A model generated the notes under the pieces. That model saw nothing but the letters and a program-made list of their open reading frames with translations, was not told the DNA's origin and did no database searches. A program made the position numbers and the translations under genes. A stretch of DNA of 10,179 nucleotides, taken from an uncultured Eubacterium sp. (GTDB lineage Bacteria > Bacillota_A > Clostridia > Lachnospirales > Lachnospiraceae). Location: NCBI GenBank assembly GCA_948759685.1, contig CAQBGY010000098.1, positions 1-10,179 of the forward strand. Direction: 5' to 3'. Shown in pieces: positions 1 to 6,477 of the stretch; position 1 is the first letter of the stretch, and every line of letters starts with the position of its first letter.

Positions 1-53
1 AGCGTTCGAGCCATACTTTATTGCGCTATTTGAGTTTTATCGGACAGCAATAA
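1..53 (+). mobile_element. Possible end of another element (transposase-like tail) abutting the integrase
   Basis: In the third frame these bases read RSSHTLLRYLSFIGQQ and then stop at 51-53. This looks more like the tail of an insertion-sequence transposase than the integrase-frame reading (AFEPYFIALFEFYRTA) looks like an integrase. Recognisable integrase homology begins just after, near base 56. The simple reading is an insertion or rearrangement junction here, but the transposase resemblance is an impression and only 53 bases are visible. Confidence 0.25.
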
Positions 54-343
54 TTCTTGATAGAAGAATTCATAAAACACAGCAACAACAAGATGATAGA
101 ATAATAAAGGTAACTAAGGGTATTAATAGGAATCTTAAAAAGATTGGTCAATTTCTGAATCTTTCTATTCCTATAACAACCTACGTGGCAAGACATTCTT
201 TTGCTACAGTGTTAAAACGTTCTGGAGTCAATATATCGATTATTAGTGAAGCATTAGGACATACAAATTTGTCAACGACACAATATTATTTGGATAGTTT
301 TGAAAATGAGCAGATAGATGAAGCAATGAAGAATCTTCTTTAA
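2..343 (+). CDS. Tyrosine recombinase (phage-type integrase), C-terminal fragment
   Basis: The frame is open from the window edge to the TAA at 341-343 and gives about 113 residues. The C-terminal half is a clear tyrosine-recombinase catalytic domain: box II begins ARHSFATVLKRSG (His-x-x-Arg type), followed by EALGHTNLSTTQYYLDSF, which holds the LGH histidine and the nucleophilic tyrosine (the second of the YY pair). These are the core residues for site-specific strand exchange, usually in integration and excision of an element. The spacing and wording match integrases of Bacteroidales mobile elements. The N-terminal arm-binding and core-binding domains are outside the window. The first 17 or so residues do not resemble the family, while from ILDRRIHKT onward the fit is good, so the gene may be interrupted near base 53. 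The fold is certain; whether the gene is intact cannot be judged. Confidence 0.9.
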   Translation, partial: AFEPYFIALFEFYRTAIILDRRIHKTQQQQDDRIIKVTKGINRNLKKIGQFLNLSIPITTYVARHSFATVLKRSGVNISIISEALGHTNLSTTQYYLDSFENEQIDEAMKNLL

Positions 344-384
344 AATAAAATGTTGCTTTGCTTTTATGGTGAAGCGACATTTTT

Positions 385-392
385 TATCTTTA
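385..392 (+). promoter_or_regulatory. Bacteroides-type -7 promoter box upstream of the 282-residue gene
   Basis: TATCTTTA followed by CAGC closely resembles the Bacteroides primary sigma -7 box (TAnnTTTG). A TTTG at 357-360 could be the -33 box, although its 24-base spacing is longer than the usual 19-21. Transcription from here would start near 398, which excludes the upstream ATG at 366 and supports the ATG at 411 as the true start. Confidence 0.5.
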
Positions 393-410
393 CAGCATAA
401 TTATTACGAT

Positions 411-1259
411 ATGCCAATTCAGAAATTCACACTTTACCGGTATGTGAAAGAGGAATACGAACTTTTAGAGTATGTTTCTCTACTTGCACAGATATATACA
501 CCGGATTTTGATTTTGACGAGGAAAGTCAACAAACGTATGAACTTCCTTCGTCTGCACCAGAGATATTTAAGGTACGATATAACAACGGACTTCTCAAAA
601 TTCCATTTACTTATTCATCTTATGTAAAGAATAGCAAGATTGTTTCTTTGTTACATCAATTACAACTCGATTGCGATAAATTTTGGTATCTACTTTTATT
701 TGTGCATGATTATTGTCGCGGTCAGTTTGCCAATGGGTGGGAGTGTTCATTAAGTCCATTAGAAGAACTGCAAATCTTTTCTGATTCAATCCTTGAAGTT
801 TATAGTAAAGAGACACCAATGGACACTGTATTTGATGCGCCCGTTGAACTGACATTGAAGATAGGGGGGAAGAAGGTGATAACGATGCAAAATAACCGTA
901 CTATTTCATACTTAGCGTCATTGTGCCATGAACAGCTTGATACTGTTGAATATAATAGTCAACTGACAACTAGTCATGTTTTTCCAAGTAAAAATGTCAG
1001 TTTTTCTTCTGCCATTGTGGCATATTTCTTTGCTAATATGATAATTCGCTTTCTTGATTCCCAGAAAAATATAGTGGCAAAAAGAGGGAAAAAGACCAAA
1101 GGAATATCAGATAAAGAGAAGCGATTAATATCTAATCTTATATATTATACCGGAATACTCGTAAATCAAAGTCTATTAGATAGTTGTGATTATATAAAAG
1201 TCATTTTGAGACGATATAAAGATACTCCAATTAATACATTTAATAGCATTTATATGTGA
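411..1259 (+). CDS. Hypothetical protein next to the integrase, 282 residues
   Basis: I do not recognise this protein. It begins MPIQKFTLYRYVKEEYELLE and looks soluble: no signal peptide or clear membrane segment, a mostly helical middle (SKIVSLLHQLQLDCDKFWYLLLF), an extended central part and a basic stretch near residues 225-240 (KRGKKTKGISDKEKR) before a last helical region. It could be a DNA-associated or element-specific accessory protein, but nothing in it proves this. An in-frame ATG lies 45 bases upstream at 366; I prefer 411 because a promoter-like TATCTTTA box sits between the two. The gene starts 67 bases after the integrase stop and ends 30 bases before a strong terminator, so it is probably its own transcription unit. 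Its place beside an integrase suggests a role in the element's integration, excision or maintenance, which is inference only. Confidence 0.8.
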   Translation: MPIQKFTLYRYVKEEYELLEYVSLLAQIYTPDFDFDEESQQTYELPSSAPEIFKVRYNNGLLKIPFTYSSYVKNSKIVSLLHQLQLDCDKFWYLLLFVHDYCRGQFANGWECSLSPLEELQIFSDSILEVYSKETPMDTVFDAPVELTLKIGGKKVITMQNNRTISYLASLCHEQLDTVEYNSQLTTSHVFPSKNVSFSSAIVAYFFANMIIRFLDSQKNIVAKRGKKTKGISDKEKRLISNLIYYTGILVNQSLLDSCDYIKVILRRYKDTPINTFNSIYM

Positions 1260-1288
1260 TATAATATTCACTTTATTTTAGACCGATG

Positions 1289-1330
1289 AAAAGGGAACAG
1301 GAAATCGTATTTTTCTTGTTCCCTTTTTTT
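1289..1330 (+). terminator. Strong intrinsic terminator after the 282-residue gene
   Basis: AAAAGGGAACA (1289-1299) pairs with TGTTCCCTTTT (1317-1327). The stem extends inward through GGAAA and TTTTC with one G-T pair, giving about 16 pairs around a short loop, and a T tract follows at 1324-1330. It separates the integrase side from the ParB-like gene. Confidence 0.88.
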
Positions 1331-1447
1331 GTGGCATGAGCATATCCTTTGCAGCTTTATTGGTGTAAGCGCAAAACTGATGTGCACTAAGTGATGCCTT
1401 ACCTGAATGCCTGAACAGAACAGAAGGCTAAATAAAACAAAGTGATA

Positions 1448-2356
1448 ATGGAAAATCTAAAATTATTGTTTATAGAAGGAAATCGCCAGAATATTGATAA
1501 AGAGAATATTAAGGCTTGCTACAACAAAATCAAAAGTCTTGGCTTCATTAAAACAATGCCTATCGAATATATCCCAATGGATGAAGCCATTGGAAAGATT
1601 GGTGGAAGAAAACTATTCAAAGTAACAGTTGAACGTAATATTGGCAATGGAGAAGCTATTATCAGCAACTTCAAAATTCATCAGGAAGTAGTTGCTTCAG
1701 AAGACTATTCTAATTATGACGGAGTATGCGAAGATGGGCAGCATAGAAGTTTGGCTCTCCAATTTTCGGAATTGAGTGAAATAGAACCGACTTATACGGA
1801 GGTGCACATTCCAGAAGGTATGGATGTACTTAGTTACATTGCATTGCGTAATAATGGTAAGGTTTGGGACAACGCTGATTTTTATAATTCTGGAATCTCG
1901 ACTAATGATAAAGAAATGGACTACATTCTTTCATTGTGCAAAGAATATAAGGCTGCTTTTATCTTTGCACTATATACTTTTGGTACGGCTAACCTGACTT
2001 CCAATCAAATAAAAGCGATACAGCTGGGCTACAAGAAACCGTCTGATTTTGGCAGACTACAACTGAATAAATCTACTCATGAGATTGGCGACAAGATTCT
2101 AAAAGCCTTGAAAGATAATGAATTTCTTTCAGTAGATAGATTTACAGGACGGTTTGCAAACGGATTGAAACAGTATTATAAAGAAGTAAAAGATGAGAAG
2201 AAGGTTATTGATACCATAAATCTGATTGATAAGGAAACATGGAATAGACATTTTATCCCAAACAATGGGCAATCTATGGAAGCCAAATCCTACGTTGAAG
2301 CATTTAATGTTTTATATGCTGAATACGAGGGAAGAGAAGCTCAAGAAACGGAATAA
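1448..2356 (+). CDS. ParB/Srx-fold (ParB N-terminal-like) protein
   Basis: The 302-residue product has the hallmark of the ParB/sulfiredoxin fold: a segment that sets a preferred position (NIKACYNKIKSLGFIKTMPIEYIP, in parts), a beta region, then CEDGQHRSLAL near residues 94-104. This corresponds to the DGxHRxxA phosphate-binding box of ParB, KorB and related proteins. Such proteins act in plasmid or element partitioning, as plasmid regulators, or as nucleases or CTP-dependent clamps. The helical C-terminal two thirds probably binds DNA or a partner, but I see no canonical ParB helix-turn-helix. No ParA ATPase gene lies beside it. A GTG at 1442 is in frame; the ATG at 1448 is preferred. The helicase-like gene follows 128 bases later in the same direction, which suggests a shared replication or maintenance task. 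The fold call is good; the exact role is open. Confidence 0.78.
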   Translation: MENLKLLFIEGNRQNIDKENIKACYNKIKSLGFIKTMPIEYIPMDEAIGKIGGRKLFKVTVERNIGNGEAIISNFKIHQEVVASEDYSNYDGVCEDGQHRSLALQFSELSEIEPTYTEVHIPEGMDVLSYIALRNNGKVWDNADFYNSGISTNDKEMDYILSLCKEYKAAFIFALYTFGTANLTSNQIKAIQLGYKKPSDFGRLQLNKSTHEIGDKILKALKDNEFLSVDRFTGRFANGLKQYYKEVKDEKKVIDTINLIDKETWNRHFIPNNGQSMEAKSYVEAFNVLYAEYEGREAQETE

Positions 2357-2380
2357 TGTATTTATAAGGTGAGAATATCA

Positions 2381-2443
2381 GAGCAGGTAGATTTTGGGAG
2401 AGTGGTTATATACAAGCTGATTTTTCCAATCTTCTACCTACTC
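2381..2443. repeat. Inverted repeat between the ParB-like and helicase-like genes
   Basis: GAGCAGGTAGA (2381-2391) faces TCTACCTACTC (2433-2443) with one mismatch, and an inner GG/CC pairing can extend it. No T tract follows (the bases after are TAAAAAACG), so it is not an ordinary terminator. The 11-mer TTCTACCTACT recurs exactly at 7395-7405 in a similar hairpin, so this may be a binding site or RNA element of the mobile element. Confidence 0.6.
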
Positions 2444-2484
2444 TAAAAAACGCATTAAAAATATTTGTTCTAATAAAGTAAACT

Positions 2485-4314
2485 ATGAAGATAAAAGAAG
2501 CTATTATTAAAAAAGGAGAATGGTTATTGGATGCACTAAAACGCATTGGTTATGACATGATACCGACAAATACCATTTTGGACAAGACTTTAACAGGATT
2601 AGGTGCTACACACAGCGAGATACATTCAGAGCGCAACTCCATAATCATTGAACCTAATGTTCCTGTAATACTTGGCAAGTTGAATAACAATGATAATTTG
2701 GAAGCTGTTTATGAGAAGTGTACTCCTTATGTTATTAAGAAATACCTGCAAATGGATATTTCATTCAAGAAGATTCTTACCACTCCAGAAAGTTTTAAAA
2801 AGATTAGGGAAGCAGCACAGTCTTTAGGAATAGACATCTATAAACAATACTTTTGCTTGTTTGACGAATGTGAGAAGATTACGCAGGATATTGATTACAG
2901 AAGAAAGATTACCCAACCTATTTACGATTTTTTCTTATTTGAGAATAAAGCATTTGTTTCTGCAACACCTTTACCTATTTCACACAAGGAGTTTGAAAAA
3001 CAGAACTTTCAGAAAATAAAGATTATGCCACAATATGATTATAAGAAAGATTTAGACCTTATTGTTACCAATAGCTATTATAAAAGACTAAGAAAAGTTC
3101 TTGAGGGAATGAAGGACAGCAAGTATATTTGCATTTTCTTCAATGTCACAGATGGTATCAATGAAATCATAGAAAATACAGGAATAACTGATTATAAGAT
3201 ATTTTGCTCACAAAAGAGTATTGATAAGTTATTTAAAAGAGGAATAGACAAGGCATATCCACATATAGATTATCCCTTAGCTAAATACAATTTCTTTACT
3301 TGCCGTTTTTATTCTGGATTAGACATTGTACTTAGAAAACATAAGCCTGATATAATACTTCTGACTGATTTTCATAGCGCAAATTGGACAATGATTGACC
3401 CTATGACAGAAGCCATTCAAATACAAGGCAGGTTTAGAAAGACAGTCATGAATGACATAACATACAATTCTTTAACTCATATCTCAACTATCAATCCAAG
3501 CATGAGAATTAGGGGTAATGAGGAATTGGACATAAGGATTCGTCAGTTTATAGATGACTATAACAGTCTTCAAGATAAGCATGATAAGGAAACAGACAAA
3601 ATCAAACAAGAAGCCATATTTGATGATATGCAAAGATTGAAATACTATGAACTTATAGATGAACGGGGAGAAATAAATTCATTCTCAATAGACAACCTTT
3701 ATAATGAAGAACGGGTTAAATCTTATTACACGTCTGCCAATGCTTTATATCAAGCCTATATAAATACAGGATTCTTTAATGTAACTCTACATGATGTAAC
3801 AGAATGTGTTGGCGATGATGATATTAGAAAACTCAACAACACCAAGCAAATCATAGAAAAACGAAAAATATTAGTGCATCTCTTGTACAGGATATATAAT
3901 GATTTTGAACAAGGCAAAATTAGTTTTGAAGAAAGGAATGGTTTTATCAATTTGTTGAGAGAACAAGCAGAGGCACAATTTATAATCAATGCTTACATGA
4001 AAATAGGAAAGGCTGGAATTGAGAATGCTAAGTATCAAAAAGGTTTAATTGATAAAGCCATGAAGCAATATGATAAGGAACAAGTCAAAACACTTCGATT
4101 CTCTCCAGAAGTACTGAAAGATATAAAAGAAGAATTTGAACTGGGCGTTTATATAGGAAAGAATGAGATTAAAAACAGAATACAACAGGTATACAACGAA
4201 CATTCGATAGGTTATAAAGTAACACAAGATACTATTAAAGATTACTATTATCTGAAAGAAAGCAACTCAAAAGGAGTCGCTTCGTTTAAACTTGAAGTAT
4301 TCAAATTTGAATAA
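2485..4314 (+). CDS. Superfamily-2 helicase-like (DEAD/DEAH type) protein of the element
   Basis: The 609-residue product shows superfamily-2 helicase motifs in order: motif I region KTLTGLGATH (34-43), a motif Ia-like SIIIEPNVP (52-60), motif II FDECE (126-130), motif III SATP (159-162), a motif V-like FYSGLDIV (275-282), and motif VI QIQGRFRKT (312-320). ATP-driven DNA unwinding or remodelling, probably in replication of the element, is the likely role. In motif I the lysine expected in GxGKT is alanine (GLGAT), so ATP binding is altered or relies on the neighbouring lysine at 34. I believe Bacteroidales element proteins related to this one share that feature, but cannot check it. The C-terminal 280 residues are charged, helical and of unknown function. 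The gene follows the ParB-like gene by 128 bases and ends before a bidirectional terminator. No primase or relaxase domain is evident. Confidence 0.8.
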   Translation: MKIKEAIIKKGEWLLDALKRIGYDMIPTNTILDKTLTGLGATHSEIHSERNSIIIEPNVPVILGKLNNNDNLEAVYEKCTPYVIKKYLQMDISFKKILTTPESFKKIREAAQSLGIDIYKQYFCLFDECEKITQDIDYRRKITQPIYDFFLFENKAFVSATPLPISHKEFEKQNFQKIKIMPQYDYKKDLDLIVTNSYYKRLRKVLEGMKDSKYICIFFNVTDGINEIIENTGITDYKIFCSQKSIDKLFKRGIDKAYPHIDYPLAKYNFFTCRFYSGLDIVLRKHKPDIILLTDFHSANWTMIDPMTEAIQIQGRFRKTVMNDITYNSLTHISTINPSMRIRGNEELDIRIRQFIDDYNSLQDKHDKETDKIKQEAIFDDMQRLKYYELIDERGEINSFSIDNLYNEERVKSYYTSANALYQAYINTGFFNVTLHDVTECVGDDDIRKLNNTKQIIEKRKILVHLLYRIYNDFEQGKISFEERNGFINLLREQAEAQFIINAYMKIGKAGIENAKYQKGLIDKAMKQYDKEQVKTLRFSPEVLKDIKEEFELGVYIGKNEIKNRIQQVYNEHSIGYKVTQDTIKDYYYLKESNSKGVASFKLEVFKFE

Positions 4315-4388
4315 GAATTTTACATATAGTATATAATTAAAAAATATTGAGTATTTTTCCGCTTTTTGTTGATGATTTATACAAAAAT

Positions 4389-4430
4389 AGCCGCAAGCGA
4401 GTACAAATGTGCTCAACTGCGGCTTTTTTT
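4389..4430. terminator. Bidirectional terminator between the helicase-like gene and the small minus-strand genes
   Basis: AGCCGCA (4389-4395) pairs with TGCGGCT (4418-4424), and an inner GAG/CTC pairing adds three more pairs across a small internal loop. A seven-base T tract follows at 4424-4430. On the left an A-rich stretch (4383-4387) gives a T tract on the other strand, so the hairpin can also end the minus-strand unit whose stop codon is at 4440. Confidence 0.87.
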
Positions 4431-4439
4431 GTGTTGATA

Positions 4440-4625
4440 TTATTTCTTCTTGTAAGAGGGTGGCAGTTTTATTTTTGCTAGTCGCTCGTATAGTTCTGCA
4501 TATTTCTTTTTTAAATAATCTCTGTCTATTTTGATTGTTACCTTGCGATTAACAATGTGTTCTGTTGTTTCATCTGTAAGGGTGGTACTTGTGTCAGGTG
4601 CTATTGGGATTCTTGTCTCAATCAT
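4440..4625 (-). CDS. Small hypothetical protein, 61 residues (second gene of a minus-strand pair)
   Basis: The product has an extended N-terminal part rich in Thr, Pro and Ile (MIETRIPIAPDTSTTL), then a strongly basic helix (DRDYLKKKYAELYERLAKIK) and a lysine tail. This composition is protein-like and suggests a small DNA-binding or partner-binding protein, but I recognise no family. Its ATG overlaps the end of the upstream 55-residue gene in ATGATTGA, an arrangement typical of translational coupling, which argues that both are real. The stop lies ten bases from the T tract of the bidirectional terminator. Transcription is opposite to every other gene in the window. A role in element regulation is possible and unproven. 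Confidence 0.6.
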   Translation of the reverse strand: MIETRIPIAPDTSTTLTDETTEHIVNRKVTIKIDRDYLKKKYAELYERLAKIKLPPSYKKK

Positions 4626-4785
4626 GGGATTTTAAATAAAATGTTTTTCTAATGTGGTTAATCTGTATTCTCTGTTTTTGATAGCCTTGTGTCTGTATCC
4701 ATACACCGATATGGACTTTATTATCTCTGATTCCGTGTTTCAAGGCTAATTCACGTAATTCTTGATAGGTATATACTTCTGACAT
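4618..4785 (-). CDS. Small hypothetical protein, 55 residues (first gene of a minus-strand pair)
   Basis: On the minus strand, ATG at 4785 opens a frame that starts MSEVYTYQELRELALKHGIR, continues DNKVHIGVWIQTQGYQKQRI and ends FYLKSHD, with stop TGA at 4620-4618. It is charged, basic and has a helix-turn-helix-like rhythm: a helix ending in KHGIRDNK and a second segment with IGVWIQTQGYQKQR. It could therefore be a tiny DNA-binding protein; this is inference. It is shorter than the usual annotation cutoff and easily missed. Its stop overlaps the start of the next gene by eight bases, which supports a coupled two-gene unit. A large inverted repeat (4809-4862) lies just upstream and could hold its operator. 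Confidence 0.6.
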   Translation of the reverse strand: MSEVYTYQELRELALKHGIRDNKVHIGVWIQTQGYQKQRIQINHIRKTFYLKSHD

Positions 4786-4808
4786 GGTAGGTAATAAGAA
4801 GAAATTTT

Positions 4809-4862
4809 CATAACCACAAGCGGTAGGGCAGACGTCAAATTGCCCTACTTTTTATGGTTATG
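4809..4862. repeat. Two-tier inverted repeat upstream of the small minus-strand genes
   Basis: The outer arms CATAACCA (4809-4816) and TGGTTATG (4855-4862) pair perfectly, and so do the inner arms GTAGGGCA (4823-4830) and TGCCCTAC (4841-4848). On the plus strand a TTTTT run (4849-4853) follows the inner stem, so it could terminate plus-strand transcripts, but no plus-strand gene precedes it. An operator or replication structure is equally possible. Confidence 0.65.
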
Positions 4863-4866
4863 CTAC
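4853..4866 (+). repeat. Direct repeat, copy 1 (TATGGTTATGCTAC)
   Basis: This 14-mer matches 5105-5118 (TATGGTTATGCCAC) at 13 positions. It overlaps the right arm of the two-tier inverted repeat, so the shared word TGGTTATG occurs three times here counting the inverted copy. Confidence 0.5.
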
Positions 4867-5104
4867 AAAAATGAAAAAGGTCGTCTAATATTAGTATATA
4901 GGCGACTGCAATAAAATCTATCAAACATGGCTTTATCTATGAAAGATTGCGAAGAAATGAATTTACCACATTGATAGTAATTGGGAAATGGAGATAAAAA
5001 GCCCTCGATGCAATACGGTAATCTTTCCTTCATGGGATACACAAATTTACGAATAATTGGGGAAGCTAAAAAATGAATGATACTCATTTTTCAAACATTG
5101 GTTG

Positions 5105-5118
5105 TATGGTTATGCCAC
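5105..5118 (+). repeat. Direct repeat, copy 2 (TATGGTTATGCCAC)
   Basis: Second copy of the 14-base repeat, 252 bases from the first. The two copies bracket a segment of about 240 bases that has no recognisable gene. Confidence 0.5.
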
Positions 5119-5180
5119 ATTCTGTAATGGTCTAAAGTAGTTCCATTTGTGGAGAGTAGAAAGATATGCGTGCAATAAAG

Positions 5181-5222
5181 TATAGGTACTTATATATAAT
5201 ACCCCCTACCTATAAAAATAGG
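5181..5222. repeat. Two overlapping, mutually exclusive hairpins
   Basis: TATAGGTA (5181-5188) is a perfect inverted repeat of TACCTATA (5207-5214). CCTAT inside the second arm (5209-5213) also pairs perfectly with ATAGG (5218-5222) around AAAA. The two stems share bases and cannot form together. A third small dyad, AAGTA/TACTT (5178-5191), overlaps the left arm. The loop is very AT-rich (TATATATAATA). Confidence 0.6.
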
Positions 5223-5299
5223 ATCTTAAATGTATATCAGCTTACTTCTCCTATGATTTACTGAATTGAAAGTTACATGAGCACATGAAGAGTAGTTCT

Positions 5300-5319
5300 A
5301 ACAACCCCCGAGGGTAGTT
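5300..5319. repeat. Compact GC hairpin upstream of the DUF3871 gene
   Basis: AACAACCC (5300-5307) faces GGGTAGTT (5312-5319) with one mismatch and a CCGA loop. GTAGTT occurs twice, in direct orientation, at 5292 and 5314. The hairpin lies about 70 bases before the start codon, in a probable 5' leader. No T tract follows. Confidence 0.45.
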
Positions 5320-5386
5320 GGATAGAAAACGAAATATATTTCAATCCACGTAATCAATTTATAAATCATTTAAAATTTTATTCGTT

Positions 5387-6412
5387 ATGAGAAATCTACA
5401 AATTATTGGCAATGTGCCACAGGTAAGAAGAGAAAGTAACTTTGGTGAATATGCAGAAGAAGCAACAATAATCGAAGAACAACCAAAAGTTAAAAAAGAG
5501 AATCCTCATTTCTTGGAAGCTAATACACTAGAGGTAACAATGCAACATTTGAAAGAAGATTGTATTACACCCGTATTTGCCAAAGACAATGAGCTTACAA
5601 TTCCTCACCCTGCATTTATTGATACTGTTTATGACGCTGCAAATACGTTTTTCAGTGGTGAAAGTATTGATAAGCCCGATATACGGGTATCACATGTTAT
5701 TAAGGGTCGTATTTCGGGTGCTATCCATAAGCCAGCCAATCAGTTATTAGAAAGTGATAAGACTATCTACTACGAAAGATGTGCTTTTATTATTCAGATT
5801 CCTACGATTTACGAAACGGTGAACGGAAATAAGTTAATATTAACTATTGGTGGTGTTCGTGCTTATAATCACACCAATCTTTATTCAAAGAAAGGAGCAG
5901 AACGCTTTAAAGTGTTTATTGGCTTTATTTGTAAAGTATGCACAAATTTGTGTGTATCAACAGACGGTTTTCTTAGCTGTTTGGAAGTTACTAATACCAA
6001 AGATTTATATCAAGCAGTATTGGAAATGTTTCAGAGTTACCAACCTGCAAAACATCTACACTTAATGCAAACACTTGGTAATTCATACCTTACAGAACAT
6101 CAATTTTGCCAACTATTAGGTAGAATGAAACTTTATCAATCATTGCCACAAAGTTATCAGAAAGATATTCCACGTATGTTATTTACTGATACACAGATTA
6201 ACAATGTGGCTAGGGCTTATATCAATGATGAGAACTTTGGTAGCTTGGGAAGTGACTTGTCTATGTGGGAATTCTTTAATTTGTTAACTGGAGCGTGTAA
6301 AAATAGTTATATCGACACGTTTTTGGATAGAGCGGTAAATGCAACCGAAATAGCAACGGGAATAAATGCCGCTTTGCATGGAGACACTAAATATAAGTGG
6401 TTTATTGATTGA
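5387..6412 (+). CDS. DUF3871 family protein
   Basis: The 341-residue product matches what I know of DUF3871, a family largely confined to Bacteroidota and common on their mobile elements. Characteristic stretches are FLEANTLEV and HLKEDCITPVFAKDNE, then HPAFI, IRVSHVIKGR, the run HKPANQLLESDKTIYYER, LTIGGVRAYNHTNLYS, FKVFIGF and NLCVSTDG, and later AKHLHLMQ, NLLTGACKNSYIDTF and the C-terminal ALHGDTKYKWFID. Length is normal for the family and no break is seen. The biochemical function is unknown. There is no signal peptide or membrane segment, so it is probably cytoplasmic. The first 35 residues are charged, variable and probably disordered. The gene stands alone behind a long palindrome-rich leader and is followed by a hairpin and a small membrane peptide gene. 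A role in element maintenance or transfer is suggested only by company. Confidence 0.88.
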   Translation: MRNLQIIGNVPQVRRESNFGEYAEEATIIEEQPKVKKENPHFLEANTLEVTMQHLKEDCITPVFAKDNELTIPHPAFIDTVYDAANTFFSGESIDKPDIRVSHVIKGRISGAIHKPANQLLESDKTIYYERCAFIIQIPTIYETVNGNKLILTIGGVRAYNHTNLYSKKGAERFKVFIGFICKVCTNLCVSTDGFLSCLEVTNTKDLYQAVLEMFQSYQPAKHLHLMQTLGNSYLTEHQFCQLLGRMKLYQSLPQSYQKDIPRMLFTDTQINNVARAYINDENFGSLGSDLSMWEFFNLLTGACKNSYIDTFLDRAVNATEIATGINAALHGDTKYKWFID

Positions 6413-6418
6413 TTAAAC

Positions 6419-6452
6419 AGGGGAATATTCAGAAATGGGTATTCTCCTATTT
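6419..6452 (+). terminator. Possible terminator or attenuator after the DUF3871 gene
   Basis: AGGGGAATA (6419-6427) pairs with TATTCTCCT (6440-6448) with one G-T pair, followed by ATTTTATT. The stem begins seven bases after the stop codon. The T run is interrupted, so partial read-through into the small membrane peptide gene is likely. Confidence 0.6.
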
Positions 6453-6477
6453 TATTAACTACGTAAAACAAAAAATC

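Larger units (their letters stand above)
4786..5386. other. Gene-poor, palindrome-rich stretch of about 600 bases
   Basis: I find no convincing gene here. It lies between the starts of the divergent small minus-strand unit and the DUF3871 gene, so it must hold promoters for both. It contains a two-tier hairpin (4809-4862), a 14-base direct repeat (4853 and 5105), two overlapping mutually exclusive hairpins (5181-5222) and a compact GC hairpin (5300-5319). A 74-residue minus-strand frame (5087 to 4863) resembles nothing I know. In an element with ParB-like and helicase-like genes, this is the best place in the window for an origin, an oriT or a regulatory centre; that is inference. Confidence 0.5.

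Noticed and set aside
366..410. Upstream ATG giving a 297-residue form of the gene next to the integrase.
   Set aside because: A TATCTTTA promoter-like box lies between this ATG and the one at 411, so the upstream ATG would not be in the transcript.
1331..1447. Promoter TATCCTTTG (1343-1351) for the ParB-like gene.
   Set aside because: It has three bases rather than two between TA and TTTG and no -33 box at proper spacing; it may still function, but the support is thin.
4863..5087. Minus-strand frame of 74 codons (starts MSIIHFLASPIIRKFVYPMK).
   Set aside because: No family resemblance, many aromatic and cysteine residues without pattern, no clear promoter, and its 3' end enters the direct repeat. 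It could still be a real orphan gene; I leave it out of the gene list.
6409..6477. Upstream start for the small membrane protein (66 residues).
   Set aside because: It overlaps the end of the DUF3871 gene, and its first 23 codons run through a hairpin; the ATG at 6478 after an A-rich leader is better.
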